Shown: positions 23,951 through 36,145, counted from the first letter of the stretch. The stretch is DNA of 64,000 nucleotides from Anagrus nilaparvatae (GCA_022575985.1 JAKSXM010000040.1:13782001-13846000), one strand, 5' to 3'. The notes: generated from the sequence alone by a model not told the origin. Numbers and translations: made by a program.

Positions 23951-24612
23951 GATTTTTTTTAAGAAAATAAAATATAAAATATATAAAATCATATAAAAAA
24001 TGGATCTCAGCTGTCCTAAATATAAAAAAATAAAAAATTTCAAAATATTAGACTCTAAGTCGTTTTTTTGATATTTCTCTTTAACGAATGAATGAAATTA
24101 AAAAAAAATAAAAGTGGCATTAGAAAAGTGTTTAATAAATACAAAGAAACTTGGTTTTTACATTTTGATACAATCCGTTCCGAGATCTGAAATGATGAAA
24201 ATGTCCACTTTTTGATTTTTTTAATTTTGAAGTTCTTAGCTTCAAACAGTTGTAACTCTGAACCGTGATCTCAAATTAAAAAAAATAAAAACGTCAAATC
24301 AATAGCATTTTTTACAAGGAATAATTTGCACTAAACGTCGTCTCAAAAAACCTCTTAGATCCTGAAAAAAATCAGTTTTAGTGAAAAAAAATGAAATTAT
24401 TTTGCGTTTTCGACCACTAACTTCTGATATTGATTTATCGAAATCATTTAAATATTTTTTAAAAATTCAAAAAAGGTCTGGAGATATTTCTTTAAAGATT
24501 ACTTTAAAACCACTTTCATGTATTTTCGTCCGTACAATTCTTCATAAATGCGTGTCCAATAAAATCAAAAATAGTCAATTTTTTAAATTATTTCATTTTA
24601 ATATATATAGGA

Positions 24613-26721
24613 TAATATATAATTTAATATATAATTGCAAAATATAAAATTTGACTAAAATAATCTATTTTAATATGTAAAAATTTTAAACCGATTGAAG
24701 GACAGATATTGGGGTTTTTTGTATACACAATAGATATTTCATCAAATTGGTTTTAAATGTTTCTAAGCATTTATAAGCTTTTAAGGTAAAAGGTAAATTA
24801 TTCCATTCGTTAATGGCTGTTATAAAGAATGAGTTTTTATAGAAATCTGTTCGATATGAACTGGGCAGGGAAAAAGTAAGTGGTAGGAATTCGGATAAAG
24901 AAGTATCAGGTAAATTGCGTTGTGAGCGTCTAATTTTTTCATCGGGAACTTTGAACTGTGATGAGAGATATGGAGGTCTTTGAGAGGATATCAAACTATG
25001 TACTAGCACTAACTTAAAGTATTTTCTACGTGTGCTAGCAGTTAACCAGTTCAATTCATTCCTTAATGAAGTTATTGAAACTTGCTCATATCTTCCCACT
25101 CCAAAAATAAACCGTATTGCTAAGTTTAATATCCTTTCAACTATGTCCATAAGAGTAACATCGAGAACATCATAAACTAGACAACAATAATCAAAAAAGG
25201 GAGTAATTAAAGAAGTTACCAATAATTTACGAAGACCCTAAGATAAAAGCCTGGATTTTAGTCGTAATCTGTGCAAAGCAAAATGCATTAATTTTGACAG
25301 TTTCATTATGTGCAAGGACCAGTTTAAAGTAGGTGTTAATATGACACCCAGATTTAGAACTGAAGAGGAATAATCTATAGTAACATTGGAGACAATAATA
25401 GAAGAAATATCTTCATCATTAAGTTTATTTAATTGAATAGACGTACCAAATTTTATTGCTTTTATCTTATTAGGATGAAGTCTTAAATGATTATCTGCTG
25501 TCCAGTTCACTATAGCATTGACATCACTCTGCATTTGTAGTATAGCAGTATTAAAGGAAAAAGGCTTACATTGAATGAAAATTTGTAAATCGTCAACAAA
25601 CAATTCATAATAACAATAATTTATGCAGTTTAAGATTGAATCCATATAAATTAAGAACAAAATTGGACCTAAAACGGATCCTTGAGGAACACCCGAACTA
25701 GTTGTTATAAAATCGGTAGGGTTACCATCTGAATCAATCACTGCCTGTTGACGAAATAGCAAATAGTCATGAAACCATTGTAGCGTGTGATGGGTAAAGC
25801 CGAGATTATATAACCTTTTTAGTAAGATAGAGTGATCAATAGTATCGAAAGCTTTACTAAAATCAAACATTAACAGAATTGTGACTAAACCTTGTTCAAC
25901 ACCACGTCTAATTATATCAGTAAGATTCAATAAGACAGTCTGGGTACTGAAATTTTTCCTGTAGCCAGACTGATGCTCATTGATCAGATTATTACTTTCT
26001 AAGTAGGAAACTACTTGATCTACAATTAATCTTTCTAAAGCCTTAGTAAGGTGTGATATGTTGGCAACAGGACGTGTGTCTGAAGGAGATAATGGTCGAG
26101 GTATCTTGCTTAAGGCATAAATAAATACTGATTTCCAACAATTCGGAAATTTAGCAATTTTTATAGAAGAATTAAATAAAAAGGTTATATAATTTAGCAG
26201 GACATGTATTGAGTCATTGTAATGTCTAAGATTGAAATTATCAGGACTAAGACCTTTGCATTTAGGTAATATTTTTGTTAAGGTCTTGGACACTTGTTCA
26301 GATGTTACAGGAGAAAGTGTGAATGAAGTAATTACATCAATTGTATGTGAAAAATTTGGAAGTTCTAAACAAGATGGTGAGGACATGTTTATTTTTGAAA
26401 AATATGTATTTATTTCTGAGGCAGAAAAAAATTGTAATGGAGAGGGATAAGAAGTTGAAGTAAGACCAATGGAATCAAGAATATGCCATAAAGTGGAAGA
26501 ATTTACTAAATTCTCTAAATTACGTTTAATAAACTCGTCTTTCCTTTTTCTTACCACTTCTTTGAGTTCAGCACGCATATTACGATAAAGTAATAGATAT
26601 GAATCATCACCAGTATTTAAAAACCTTTTATAAAATTTATCATGAGTTTTAAATTATTGTTTTAAAGTAGAGTCTAGCTCAAAAGTCTTAGGCTTCTTTA
26701 TTACATTTCTAAATTCAGGTA
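24613..26721 (-). mobile_element. CR1/L2/Jockey-like LINE copy 1, main part
   Basis: Carries the RT gene below and about 70 bp of 3' UTR. Its remaining 3' UTR lies at 19437-19660. The 5' edge at 26721 is followed immediately by the interrupted satellite unit (GGCTAAAGCCATTAAAAAAA), so the copy is 5'-truncated and sits inside the satellite array. Confidence 0.8.
24686..26721 (-). pseudogene. LINE reverse transcriptase (FVDD variant)
   Basis: One minus-strand frame with a TAG at 25238-25240 and another stop near 26657. RT motifs in order: KALERLIVDQVVSYLESNN, HQSGYRKNFSTQT, motif A FDFSKAFDTIDHSILL, motif B SSGVPQGSVLGPILF and motif C FVDDLQIFIQ, then LRLHPNKIKAIKFG and a C-terminal ITAINEWNNLPFTLK. 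Both catalytic Asp residues remain, but Tyr-Ala of YADD is Phe-Val. The second copy at 55217-56593 shares this, so it is a family feature. The endonuclease half is absent (5' truncation). The FDTIDHSILL signature places it near CR1/L2/Jockey elements; the exact clade is not resolved. Confidence 0.85.
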
Positions 26722-28388
26722 TAATTTCGGCTAAAGCCATTAAAAAAATTTCAGTGCTATCATTGCATAAAAAAATTTAAAGATACAATTTTTATATAAA
26801 ACAAGACAAATACAAAAAAAAAATTTTAATGCAATCATTGCATAAAAATTTTTTTTGCCCTCCCGGGCGTAAAACTCGTGCGTAAAGAATTTTCTGAACT
26901 CGTTCTACGCCTAGGGGGGCAAAAAATAGTGTAAGCACCATGGGCGAAATACTTTAGACACGAGCGTGAACACAAATCACTCGTGCCCGGCTTCGCCGAG
27001 CACTCGTGCTAGTGCTCACGCTAGTGCCGAAACTTTTACGCCCTTGATACTTAAAATACTATGAAATTACAAAAATATTTCAATGCAATCATTGCATAAA
27101 AATGTATGAAATTCCAACTTTTCTATAAAACAGGAGACTATTAGAAAAAAATTTAAAACGGCATATAGTTTCTGCTAAAGTCAATAAAAAAATTTCAATG
27201 TTATCATTGCATAAAAAAATTTAAGAATACAATTTACATACAAAACAAGACAAATACAAAAAAAAATTTTAATGCAATCATTGGATAAAAATTTTTGAAA
27301 TTACAAAAATATTTCAATGCAATCATTGCATAAAAGTATTTGAAATTACAAAAATATTTCAATGCAATCATTGCAAAAAAATGTATGAAATTCCAACTTT
27401 TCTATAAAACAGGAGACTATTAGAAAAAAATTTATAATGGCGTATAGTTTCTGCTAAAGTCAATAAGTAAATTTCAATGTTATTATTGCATAAAAAAATT
27501 TAAGAATACAATTTTCATACAAAACAAGACAAATACAAAAAAAAATTTAAATGCAATCATTGCATAAAAATATTTGAAATTCCAACTTTTCTATAAAATA
27601 GGAGACTGTTAAAAAAAAATTTATAATAGCGTATTGTTTCTGGTAAAGTCAATAAAAAATACAATTTTCTTATAAAACAAGACAAATACAAAAAAAAATT
27701 TAAATGCAATCATTGCATAAAAATTTTCTCAATGCAATTATTGCATACAAATATTTGAAATTTCAACTTTTCAATAAAACAGGAGACTGTTAGAAAAAAA
27801 TTTATAATATCGTATATTTTATGAAAAAAATATATATGAAATTATATATAAAACAACACAAAAAATTTCACTTTGGAGTAAAATAGATATTTTGTGTCCT
27901 TTTTATATCAACAAACAAAAATTATGAAAATTTCATTATATGGTAAAATTCATATTGATTGTCTACAATATCGGTTGTGATGTATATGAAAATTGAAAAT
28001 ATTCAAATATTCATTGTCTACAGTATGAAAAAAACTGCAAATTTTGTTAAAAAATCTGAATATATTCTATATTCTATATTCTATTTTCAATTATTATTTA
28101 TTATTAATAAATAATTATTAATGTTATATAATATACCTCATTAGTTGTAAACATTTATAAATAATCATGTAACTTTTTCTAAATATTTATTATAAAATTT
28201 CTTTGTTAATAAATTTAGAGGTATAAAATTAATTCTGTTCTCATTCATTTGTAAATAAAAATTAATTGCTTTTTAATCACCTAGGATTAAATTTATTATA
28301 ACTAAACATATATGATTAAAATATAAATAAATTAATGCAAAAGATGGTTTATTTGGTTAAGCCGAGCATCGCGAGGCCAATCAGCTAG
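26722..28388. mobile_element. Outer satellite-bearing element, right part
   Basis: The ~115-bp array resumes directly after the LINE and runs to about 27840, followed by a short piece of the 167-bp family (27840-27930) and a terminal block (27930-28388) that is the inverted copy of 19693-20160. The end sequence is CATCGCGAGGCCAATCAGCT. Between 26857 and 27045 the array is broken by a GC-rich insertion. Confidence 0.7.
26857..27045. mobile_element. GC-rich 190-bp insertion in the satellite
   Basis: An abrupt GC-rich block in an otherwise ~80% AT array. Inverted ends GGGCGTAAAA (26865-26874) and TTTTACGCCC (27034-27043) bound a sequence full of overlapping palindromes, such as GCACTCGTGCTAGTGC, CGGCTTCGCCG and GCTCACGCTAGTGC. 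The satellite continues on both sides. Likely a MITE or short foldback element; no ORF. Confidence 0.6.
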
Positions 28389-28561
28389 TAAATATTTAAT
28401 TTAAAATAAACTTTTTTTTTTTTTGATGACAAATGAATTCAAAAACTGATTTGGGTTTTTATTTTTTTTCCATTATTTTAAATCTGAAATATCCAAACAA
28501 AATTGTTAAATTTTTTATGTATTTTAATATTGCAAGAGACCCCTTAAATATTCCCAGAAGT

Positions 28562-28680
28562 TCAGCTTGGTGCCAAGCAAAAATCCCAGGTACTTAACCG
28601 ATGTTTGACTCAGATTTTTTGAGGATTTCCACCATCGTCAACATTTAGTCTACGTTGCACAGTAGCGAAGATATAGGATT
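28562..28680 (-). pseudogene. R1-clade RT remnant
   Basis: On the minus strand 28565-28610 encodes VKYLGFLLGTKLNFW, matching the VKYLGVFLDNKLTY block just after the RT palm in the R1-type LINEs at 31236-34131 and 43437-44126. Upstream, RRLNVDDGGNP corresponds to the preceding linker. It is a fragment of about 40 codons with frameshifts. Confidence 0.65.
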
Positions 28681-28689
28681 TTTTTGGAC

Positions 28690-29640
28690 AAGCGATGATT
28701 TCTAGAACTGCAGTTTATGAAGTCGATCAAATTTTTTTTTTAAAAATTTGTATTGGTTATATCTTTAATATGCACGAACGAAGTTTCGATATTCGAAATT
28801 TTAAGATGGCTAATCCAACATGGCGGACTCAAGTTTTACTAAAAATGTGCATTTTTCTCGAAACAATGCAAGAACGCGTAAAAAAATGGTCATTTTTAGC
28901 ATACATATTGATCATTAACTTACTTTTTTTCGTATAATTATATTTTTTTTTTAATTCAAGGTTGGGAATTCAATATGGCGTCCTTCATATTTTATTATAA
29001 TTATCCTGGAGAATAAGAAATGGAAAAAATATTCTAAGATACCTCTAATGGAATATTTCGCTTATTCAGCATATTTTTTATCCTAAAATTCATTTATAAA
29101 AATCCAAGATGTTGGTTTCAAAATAGTCCTACGTATACTAATATCAATGCGTTTTATGAGAAATAACAAAAAATTTTAAAGGTAACCGCGAATGCGATGT
29201 TTTCTTTATTTAACATATTTTTCATCCTAAAAATTATGACCGGCTTCTAACAACGGGAGAATAATAACAAATAGATGCTTATCTTGAAATTTATTTACAA
29301 GGAAAAGGGAGAAATTTTGAATAAATTAATTATATTTTTAAATTTATTAATTATAATTTTTAATTTAATAAATTGCTTGTTGTATATTTTCTGGCAAATA
29401 TCGAAACTATATACATACAAAAGAAAACATTACTTACAGAAAGTACTTAAATTCAGGAAAATCCGGATACATATGTTAAGGAGAATCAATTAAAAATAAA
29501 AATATAATTTTATATTAAATCTTAATAATAAGATGTATTATTATAATAATAATATTGAATATCAATATTTTAACAATATTTTAACAAAATATCAATAACA
29601 GAATATCAATATTTTAACAAAATTTCTTTTTTATTATGCA
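28690..29640. other. AT-rich spacer with ATGGCGG motifs
   Basis: Contains AAGATGGCTAATCCAACATG and ATGGCGGACTC near 28803-28825 and AATATGGCGTCC near 28972. These are the same motif type as in the inverted-repeat element at 4292-7278. No gene. Confidence 0.4.
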
Positions 29641-31190
29641 TTTTCAAATTATAGTGGCATGCCGTATTAAGACTGCTGAAAACCCACATGACATTTCCAT
29701 TAGAGGGCCTGTGAAAAGATGGCGATTCGCTTGCTGCCCTCCAATGAACCATTCATTTTTATTATTCGTTTTTTTTGTCCTAAAAACCCCCTTTGTAAAG
29801 TTAAAAGTTCATTTTTTCAATTATCTTGGTCCGATATCTTGGAAAATTGGGTCCGCTAAATCGGAAAATCCGACAATTTTTTAGGTTAAAAAACTGGATA
29901 TTTTCTGTCGAATATTCGTTTTTTTTGCCCTAAAAAATTCCCTTGTAAAGTTAAAAAAGTTTATTTTTTCATGTTTTTTAGTCCGCTATCTTGAAAAATC
30001 GGGAAATATTTAAGGTTGAAAAATTGGATATTTTTTATCGAATATTTGTTTTTCTTGATCTAAAAATTCCCCTTGTAAAGTTAAAAGATCATTTTTTCAA
30101 ATGTATCGGGCCGCCATCTTCGAAAATCGGAAAATATACTTGTGTGGAAAATAAAAAATTTTACCCCCAGGGTATCTGCTTCTACCTGGATAGATCATTT
30201 TCATCTTAAAAGTCCTTATTCTATCATGTTTTATATTTTATATTCGACATTTTGTGTTTTTAACGCCCTTTTAATGTTAAAAATTCATTTTTTTGAGTTT
30301 TTCGGTTCGTTATATAGAAAAATCAGAAAATTTTTTATGCCAAGAAATTGGATATTTTCAACTGAAAATTTGTTTTTTTTGCCCTAAAAACCCTTCTGTA
30401 AAGTTAAAAGTTCATTTTTTCAAGTTTTTTGGTCCGTTATCTTGGAAAATTAGAAATTTTTTTAGGTTAAGCAACTGAATATTTTCCACCGAATATTCGT
30501 TTTTTTTGTCCTAAAAACCCCCTTTGTAAAGTTAAAAGTTCATTTTTTCAATTTTCTTCGTCCACTATCTTGGAAAATCGGGTCCACTAAATCGGAAAAT
30601 CGGAAAATTTTTTGGGTTAAAATACTGGATATTTTCTGTCGAATATTCCTTTTTCTTGCCCTAAAAAATTCCCTTGTAAAGTTAAAAAAGTTTTTTGGTC
30701 CGCCTTTTTAGAAAATCGGGAAATATTTTGGGTTGAAAAATTGGATATTTTCTACCGAATATTTGTTTTCCTTGACCTAAAAAATCGCCTGGTAAAGTAA
30801 AATTTTCATTTTTTCAAATTAATCGGGCCGCCATCTTGGAAAATCGGAAAATATACTTGTGTGGAAAGTGAAAAATTTCACTTCCAGGGTATCTGCTTCT
30901 ACCTGGATTGATTATTCTCAATTTAAAAAACTGAATATTTTCCACCAAATATTCGTTATTTTTGTTCTAAAAACCCTCTTTTTAAAGTTAAAAGTTCATT
31001 TTTTTTAATTTTTCGGGCCACCACCTTGGAAAATCGGAAAATATATTCGTGCGGAAAATGAAAAATTATACCTCCAGGGTATCCACTTCAACCTGGAATG
31101 ATTATTTTCATCCTGAAAGTGTTTATTTTATCATGTTTTATGTCTTATAATCGACATTTTGTGTTTGTAACGCTATTATTCCCGTAAATT
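29640..31190. repeat. CCATCTTGGAAAAT tandem array, block 2
   Basis: About ten diverged units containing GGTCCGCCATCTTGGAAAAT, then AAAATTGGATATTTT, CGAATATTCGTTTTTTTTGC, CCTAAAAACCCC and TTGTAAAGTTAAAAGTTCAT. Some units carry an additional TACCCCCAGGGTATCTGCTT segment (30165, 30890, 31070). Unit length varies from about 110 to 165 bp. Several short ORFs here are chance products of the repeat. Confidence 0.85.
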
Positions 31191-31226
31191 GATAATAATT
31201 TCGGTACTATATTATCGATTTGGCTC

Positions 31227-31235
31227 AAAATCAAT
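31227..31235. repeat. 9-bp target duplication of R1 LINE copy A, 3' side
   Basis: AAAATCAAT here equals 34132-34140 and abuts the poly-A tail, seen as poly-T on this strand. Confidence 0.7.
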
Positions 31236-34131
31236 TTTTTTTTTTTTTTTTTTTGGGCCCCTTCAAGAAGGGGCCTTTTTTGTAGGACGAGGAGAATGCA
31301 TTTATGCATACCATACACGCGTAATGTATGGTTATGTGGGACTCAACCTCAAATTTGTATCTGGGGTTGCCCAGATATACACAATTGAGGAATTACAATA
31401 CCCACTAAACTCCCCACCCTCCTGCATTTATGACAATATCATAGAATCCGGACCAGGACTCCCTGTTTAGGTATTACTTTGGTCCGGAAACAATGCAGCC
31501 AAGGCATTTCTTCGCCATACCCTGTCAATAAAGGAGGAGATTTTCCTACGAGAGGAAACCTTCCTCCTTTTTTCCAATCAGTGTCTCCCGTACGTACTCT
31601 GCCACACTGTACCAGTTAGCAGCACTGCGCAGCATTTCCGGGACGACTACTTCCGGCCTCCATTCATCGAAGGGCGGTCGCCCTTCAGCGAAGCGAGGAC
31701 ACCCAAAAAAGGTGTGCTCAGCGGTATCCAGCTCGCCCGGGCAATGCAAGCATTCCGGAGATGTCACCTTGCTCCACTTGAAAAGCATATCGCGGAAATA
31801 ACCGTGACCAGTTAGGAACTGTGTGAGGTAGAAGTCTACCTCTCCATGATCACGGTTCATCCAGCTTTCCAAATCGATGATAAGGCGGTGCGTCCAACGT
31901 CCCTTCGGGTTACCATTCCACCTATACTGCCAGCATTCCAGTGTATGGGAGCGAGCGCGAACGGAAGCTACGTCGCACTCTTCTTCCTCACGGTTATAGA
32001 TCGCCTGCCTTTCCAAGGAAAGCAGGTCGACGGGAATCACCCGAGCCACCACCTGGATCGCTGGCTCTGATATTGTCTTGTAAGAGCAAGCGATTCGAAG
32101 TGCCCCCTGCCTCTGTACTGCCTTTAGTTTCTTGCAGTACTTTTTTATGCAAACATTGTCCGCCCACACCTCTGCACCGTAGAGCAAGATGGAGTTGACT
32201 GTCGTCATCAACAGCCTCCTCTTCTCTGATCTGGGACCGCCGATGTTCGTCATTAGCCACGAGAGAGACTTTGTCACCCGGCCAGCCTTTTCACAGGCCT
32301 GCTGGAATTGTCTATTGTAGGTCAACTTGTTATCCAAGAAGACCCCCAAATATTTGACCGATGGTTTAGTCTGGATCATAAGGGCATTACCTCCGTCATC
32401 AAAGCTAACGCCGAATATGGTATCAACCCTTCTCCGGGTCAGAAGGACAATCTCCGTTTTCGGGACTGCCAGTCTTAGTCCATGATCCGACATCCAGCTA
32501 TTGATAAGGCGCATGGTCTCATCCAAGGTATTCTGCTGGTCCTCTGGCTCTCGAGCTGTTATGGTTAGAGCAACGTCATCCGCGTATCCGATCATGGAGC
32601 ATCCATCCGGAAGCTCAATCTTTAGCAAGCCGTCGTAAAAGGCATTCCACAGATCAGGACCCAGAACTAAACCCTGCGCTATGCCTGCGCTTAATACTTT
32701 ACCTCTTGTGCCATCGAGCGTGTCCCAGCGCAGGTATCGGTCCCAGAGGTAATCTCTGAGTATATTTCTTAGATAATCCAGAACTCTGCATACCTGCTCG
32801 AGGGAATATAACATATCGTCCCACTTAGCCGAGTTGAATGCGGTTTTTCACATCCAACGTGACAAGCAGGACGTCCGGTTTAATATCCGGCCGCACTTGT
32901 CTGGCCCTCATAACCACCTTCACGACCTGCTCGATGGCACCGATCGTGGAACGCCCCTCACGAAAGCCGTGTTGGTCGTCGCTAAGGTCACCCGCTTCCA
33001 TAATTGCCTGCCGCAATCTTCCTCTGACCATGCTCTCCATCACCTTGCCAATGGTATTTAACATACACAATGGTCTGTAAGATGATGGAGATCCTGGTTT
33101 ACCCTTTCCCTTGCTTATCAGAGCCAGACGGGCCACTTTCCAGTCCCTTGGAAAGGCGCCTGCTACGAGGCACGCATTAAACATGCCAAGCAGGAGACCA
33201 GGGATTACCTTTGCAATCGCCTTAAAGGCTTCCGCGGGTATTCCGTCTGGTCCTGGCGCTTTCCCATTTTTCATTGACCTAATTGCCTGAAGCATCTCCG
33301 CCTCGATAAATAGCGGAACTTGCTCCCTCGGGACATCCAAAGCAGGGTGTTGTTGGTTTGGATGATCCGGAAAGAGAGCGTCCACTATTCTTTTGGTCGC
33401 TGCTTCATCCATCGTGTTGTCACATCCGGACTTAAGTTTGCCCATGACAACCTTATATCCCAGACCCCACGGGTCGCTGTTGATATGCTTGGCTCCCTTG
33501 TACTCTTCAGAGCGCGTAGCCAGCTCTGGGTGGCCATGCGCTCTTTTCCGTCTTCTGCGTGCGCCGTGACAGACCCTTCTAGGCTTAGCAATTTCTTCCT
33601 TTCACCAGTACACGCTTCTTTTACCCTTCCAGGGCCGTTTACGCGGCATAGAGGCATCGCAGGCTCCCCTCAGAAGAGCAGTTACCCTCTTGACAAGGGT
33701 CTCTGCCTCTCGCGGGGTGGTCGGTCCTCCATGCCAGGCTGGGATAGACGAGAACTGTTAGCGAAGATAATCCACAAATCTGTCCTCGTCTTTCTTTGAC
33801 ACATTCCAGCCTAGTGGGTGCTTTTTGTACGGGAGCCGATTAACAACCCTATCACGCACTTTGAAGGTGATGTAATTATGATCGCTGCCATTGGCTCAAT
33901 CCATCACCCTCCAACCGCCCACTCTTCCTGCCAGCCCGGCCGAGGCAAAAGTGACATCAGTGATCGATTCGCCAAAGCCTGGCCTTACGTAGGTTGGATT
34001 GTTCCCAGAGTTCATGACCACCAGATCAGTTTTAGCGGCCATCTCTAGGATTAACGTTCCCCTAAGGTTCGTGGTTGGCATTCTCCATTCCACGGCTCTG
34101 GCATTTATGTCCCCATTTAAGTCCCCGGCTA
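31236..34131 (-). mobile_element. R1-clade LINE copy A, 5'-truncated
   Basis: Minus-strand non-LTR retrotransposon with a poly-A tail (T-run ending at 31254). A perfect hairpin GGCCCCTTC/GAAGGGGCC (31256-31275) sits immediately before the tail, and an AAAATCAAT duplication flanks both sides. It is GC-rich relative to its surroundings. The 5' end is cut inside the endonuclease domain at 34131, as expected from incomplete target-primed reverse transcription. Confidence 0.88.
31546..34131 (-). pseudogene. R1-type ORF2: endonuclease end, RT and zinc motif
   Basis: From the 5' side: the C-terminal endonuclease with PGFGESITDVTFAS and WRVMD (33896-34060); a linker with PWGLGYKVV; then RT with KNGKAPGPDGIPAEAFK (near 33240), FREGRSTIGAIEQVV (near 32950), LLVTLDVKN, motif C IGYADDVAL (near 32580) and VKYLGVFLDNKLTYN. 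The C-terminal zinc motif is CLHCPGELDTAEHTFFGC (near 31700-31755). Frameshifts occur near 32845 (one extra base after LDVKN), 33445 and 33890. Motif B reads IAQGLVLGPD rather than GVPQGS, probably decay. Original role: nick the target and reverse-transcribe the element RNA in the nucleus. Confidence 0.88.
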
Positions 34132-34140
34132 AAAATCAAT
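34132..34140. repeat. 9-bp target duplication of R1 LINE copy A, 5' side
   Basis: AAAATCAAT, identical to 31227-31235. Confidence 0.7.
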
Positions 34141-35239
34141 ACAGTTCATGTTGGTCTTATGTCTAACTTATTTATAAATTTTGAACCTAATCGGAGATCA
34201 CTGTGACCTTAACGAGAAGCGAAACTATTGCGACATTTTGTCGCGGGTATTATGAATCACGATTAAATTCATGCTTACATTTTTACCTCCTCCATACGTA
34301 GGTTTGTATAAAACATGGCTACTCTTTTTCCATGAATAACATAGGAAAAGTAACAAATAGTTCATTATTAGTTAAAATAAAGATATTAAATTGAAAAAAA
34401 CACATAAATTTATTAACAAAATACTATTTCTAATATACACTGTTTTATTTTTTTAAAAACTTTAAACCTTTAATTCATTTTATTAAAAATATCAATTTTT
34501 GGTCTATATGCACAATGTTAATTCATACCTTAGGGTAGCCATCTTACTTACACCGACGCGCGTGCATGTGTTTAATCATGAACCCCAATAGACTGTGCTT
34601 TGCACAGTCTAATTAGAACACGAAAAATCTAGGACGTCTTTCCGCATAAGTAATTATGATTATTTATTGAACAAAACTAGATAAACTGTAAATTTCAGTA
34701 TTAATTACATAACAGAAAAGGCTGAAAAATCACCTAACTAAAACCCCAGAAATGTACAAATAAACAAATAAACCTTAATCCTTTCTTGAAATTGTCCAAA
34801 AAGTCCAAATTATTAAAATCCAGTATTCTATATCCAGAATTCTTACAAATAACTTTTTATGTATAAATAAAGTGAAGCGACTAAGTGATGCCGTAATACA
34901 TTAATTAAGCTATTATAATATAAAGCAATTACCTTATATCAAATAAATAATTAATATTAAAAATACTAATTTTTATTTTCACTAAATCACTGATTTTACT
35001 TAAAAACTACTTAATGAAGCCGAAATATTAAAAAACCAAACGAAATTTTAAAATACTAACAAGAGGCGAACGTCTATGCTTTCTGATGGCTAACACCAGT
35101 GTGCCTCGGCGCTAGAGCATTTCTCTTTTGCTCCGTCAGAGTGTGGATCTCTGATTGGTCTGATATTGCAGTCAAATCGGGGTAGAGTGCCAGTAATTTA
35201 AATATAAATAACTTAAAAATTTTATACAAAATTTCATGG
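34141..35239. other. AT-rich spacer with a MITE-like hairpin
   Basis: No ORF. At 34590-34610 AGACTGTGC/GCACAGTCT forms a 9-bp hairpin followed by AATTAG. A related hairpin AGACTGAGC/GCTCAGTCT followed by AATTAA lies at 52213-52246, and a TGTCGCGGG motif occurs upstream in both places (34249 and 52203). They look like ends of one dispersed short element. Confidence 0.45.
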
Positions 35240-35243
35240 GTTT

Positions 35244-35917
35244 TCACCCTGTGTCAACCCCCCCCCCCCTCTTAACCATAGTTAAGGTAAACGTCAGCTT
35301 CGTGTCCAGCAGCACTCCCAAGTACTTTAAGTAATCCTTCGTTTTTATCCTATCCTCCCCAATACATATTGGGTTAACGGTCTCAATATGTTTTCGGGTG
35401 AATAGAACAATCTCAGTTTTCGCCGTCGCAAGATTTAGACCGTGGTCTTCCATCCAGTAGTTGACTCCGTGTATTGCCTGGTACAGTTTCTCCTCGGCAG
35501 TTTGTACATCTTTTGCCTGGATAACTATAACAATATCGTCAGCATACCCGACGGTAAATGTATCCTCCGGCTTTGGGAGCCTAAGTACCTGGTCGTACAT
35601 GATGTTCCATGGATCCGGCCCGAGGAACGATCCTTGGACTGCTCCTGCAGTTACTCTCCTCAATCTTGTTCCTTGCGCAGTTTCAAATATTATTTCTCTA
35701 TCACTCTATTTCTCTAACTGCTGATGATTCTTCGCAGATATTTTGGCACCTGGAAGTTCCTTAGCCCCTCCATAAAATCACTCCACCTTGCTGAATTAAA
35801 GGCATTCTTTACATCTAAGGTCACTAGTAGCGTGATTTTTCTAGAGTAGTGATTGCCTGTATGTTCATTCTTAATGACACGGGTGATGCTGTTTATAGCA
35901 TCGATAGTTGACTTCAA
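35244..35917 (-). pseudogene. R1 LINE copy B: RT palm
   Basis: Encodes KITLLVTLDVKNAFNSARW (motif A), a frameshift near 35700, then VTAGAVQGSFLGPD (motif B) and VGYADDIVIV (motif C, intact catalytic Asp pair), ending at LKYLGVLLDTKLTF. It is closely related to copy C at 43437-44126, sharing FMEGLRNFQVPKYLRRIISS. The zinc-knuckle C-terminus is missing. Confidence 0.85.
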
Positions 35918-36145
35918 AAATTATTTTTTAATGATCAAAACTAAAACAACTTTTATACAAACTTATTTATTATTTTCCAATTATTTTCTATTATAATATC
36001 GAAATGAAACAGTTTTTAGCTAAAAAAAAAAGTGCCAGACGGATATTTTAAATTTTTTGATTTTTGTGACTCTGAACAACTAAAAAACAAATTTCCATTG
36101 GAATCTCGGGGGTAATTTAAATTTTTATTTAAGTTGTTTTAGGGG
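35915..36145. other. Unrelated AT-rich block inside R1 LINE copy B
   Basis: Between STIDAIN-coding sequence and GKAPGPD-coding sequence, where copy C has continuous coding (44136-44600). The block contains no LINE coding and marks an internal deletion plus insertion. Origin unknown. Confidence 0.55.

Larger units (their letters stand above)
19693..24610. mobile_element. Inner, inverted copy of the satellite-bearing element
   Basis: Starts with AGCTGATTGGCCTCGCGATG, which reappears inverted at the right end of the outer copy (ending 28388). It runs through about 460 bp of terminal sequence, a ~167-bp tandem array (20160-21600), a unique block (21610-21900) that recurs inverted at 24070-24350, a ~115-bp array (21950-23950) and an end block (23950-24610). 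Order and orientation are the exact reverse of the outer copy. It splits the 3' UTR of a LINE. No transposase is visible. Confidence 0.65.

Noticed and set aside
31846..33799. Plus-strand frames up to 159 codons across the R1 LINE
   Set aside because: They are antisense shadows of GC-rich LINE coding sequence.
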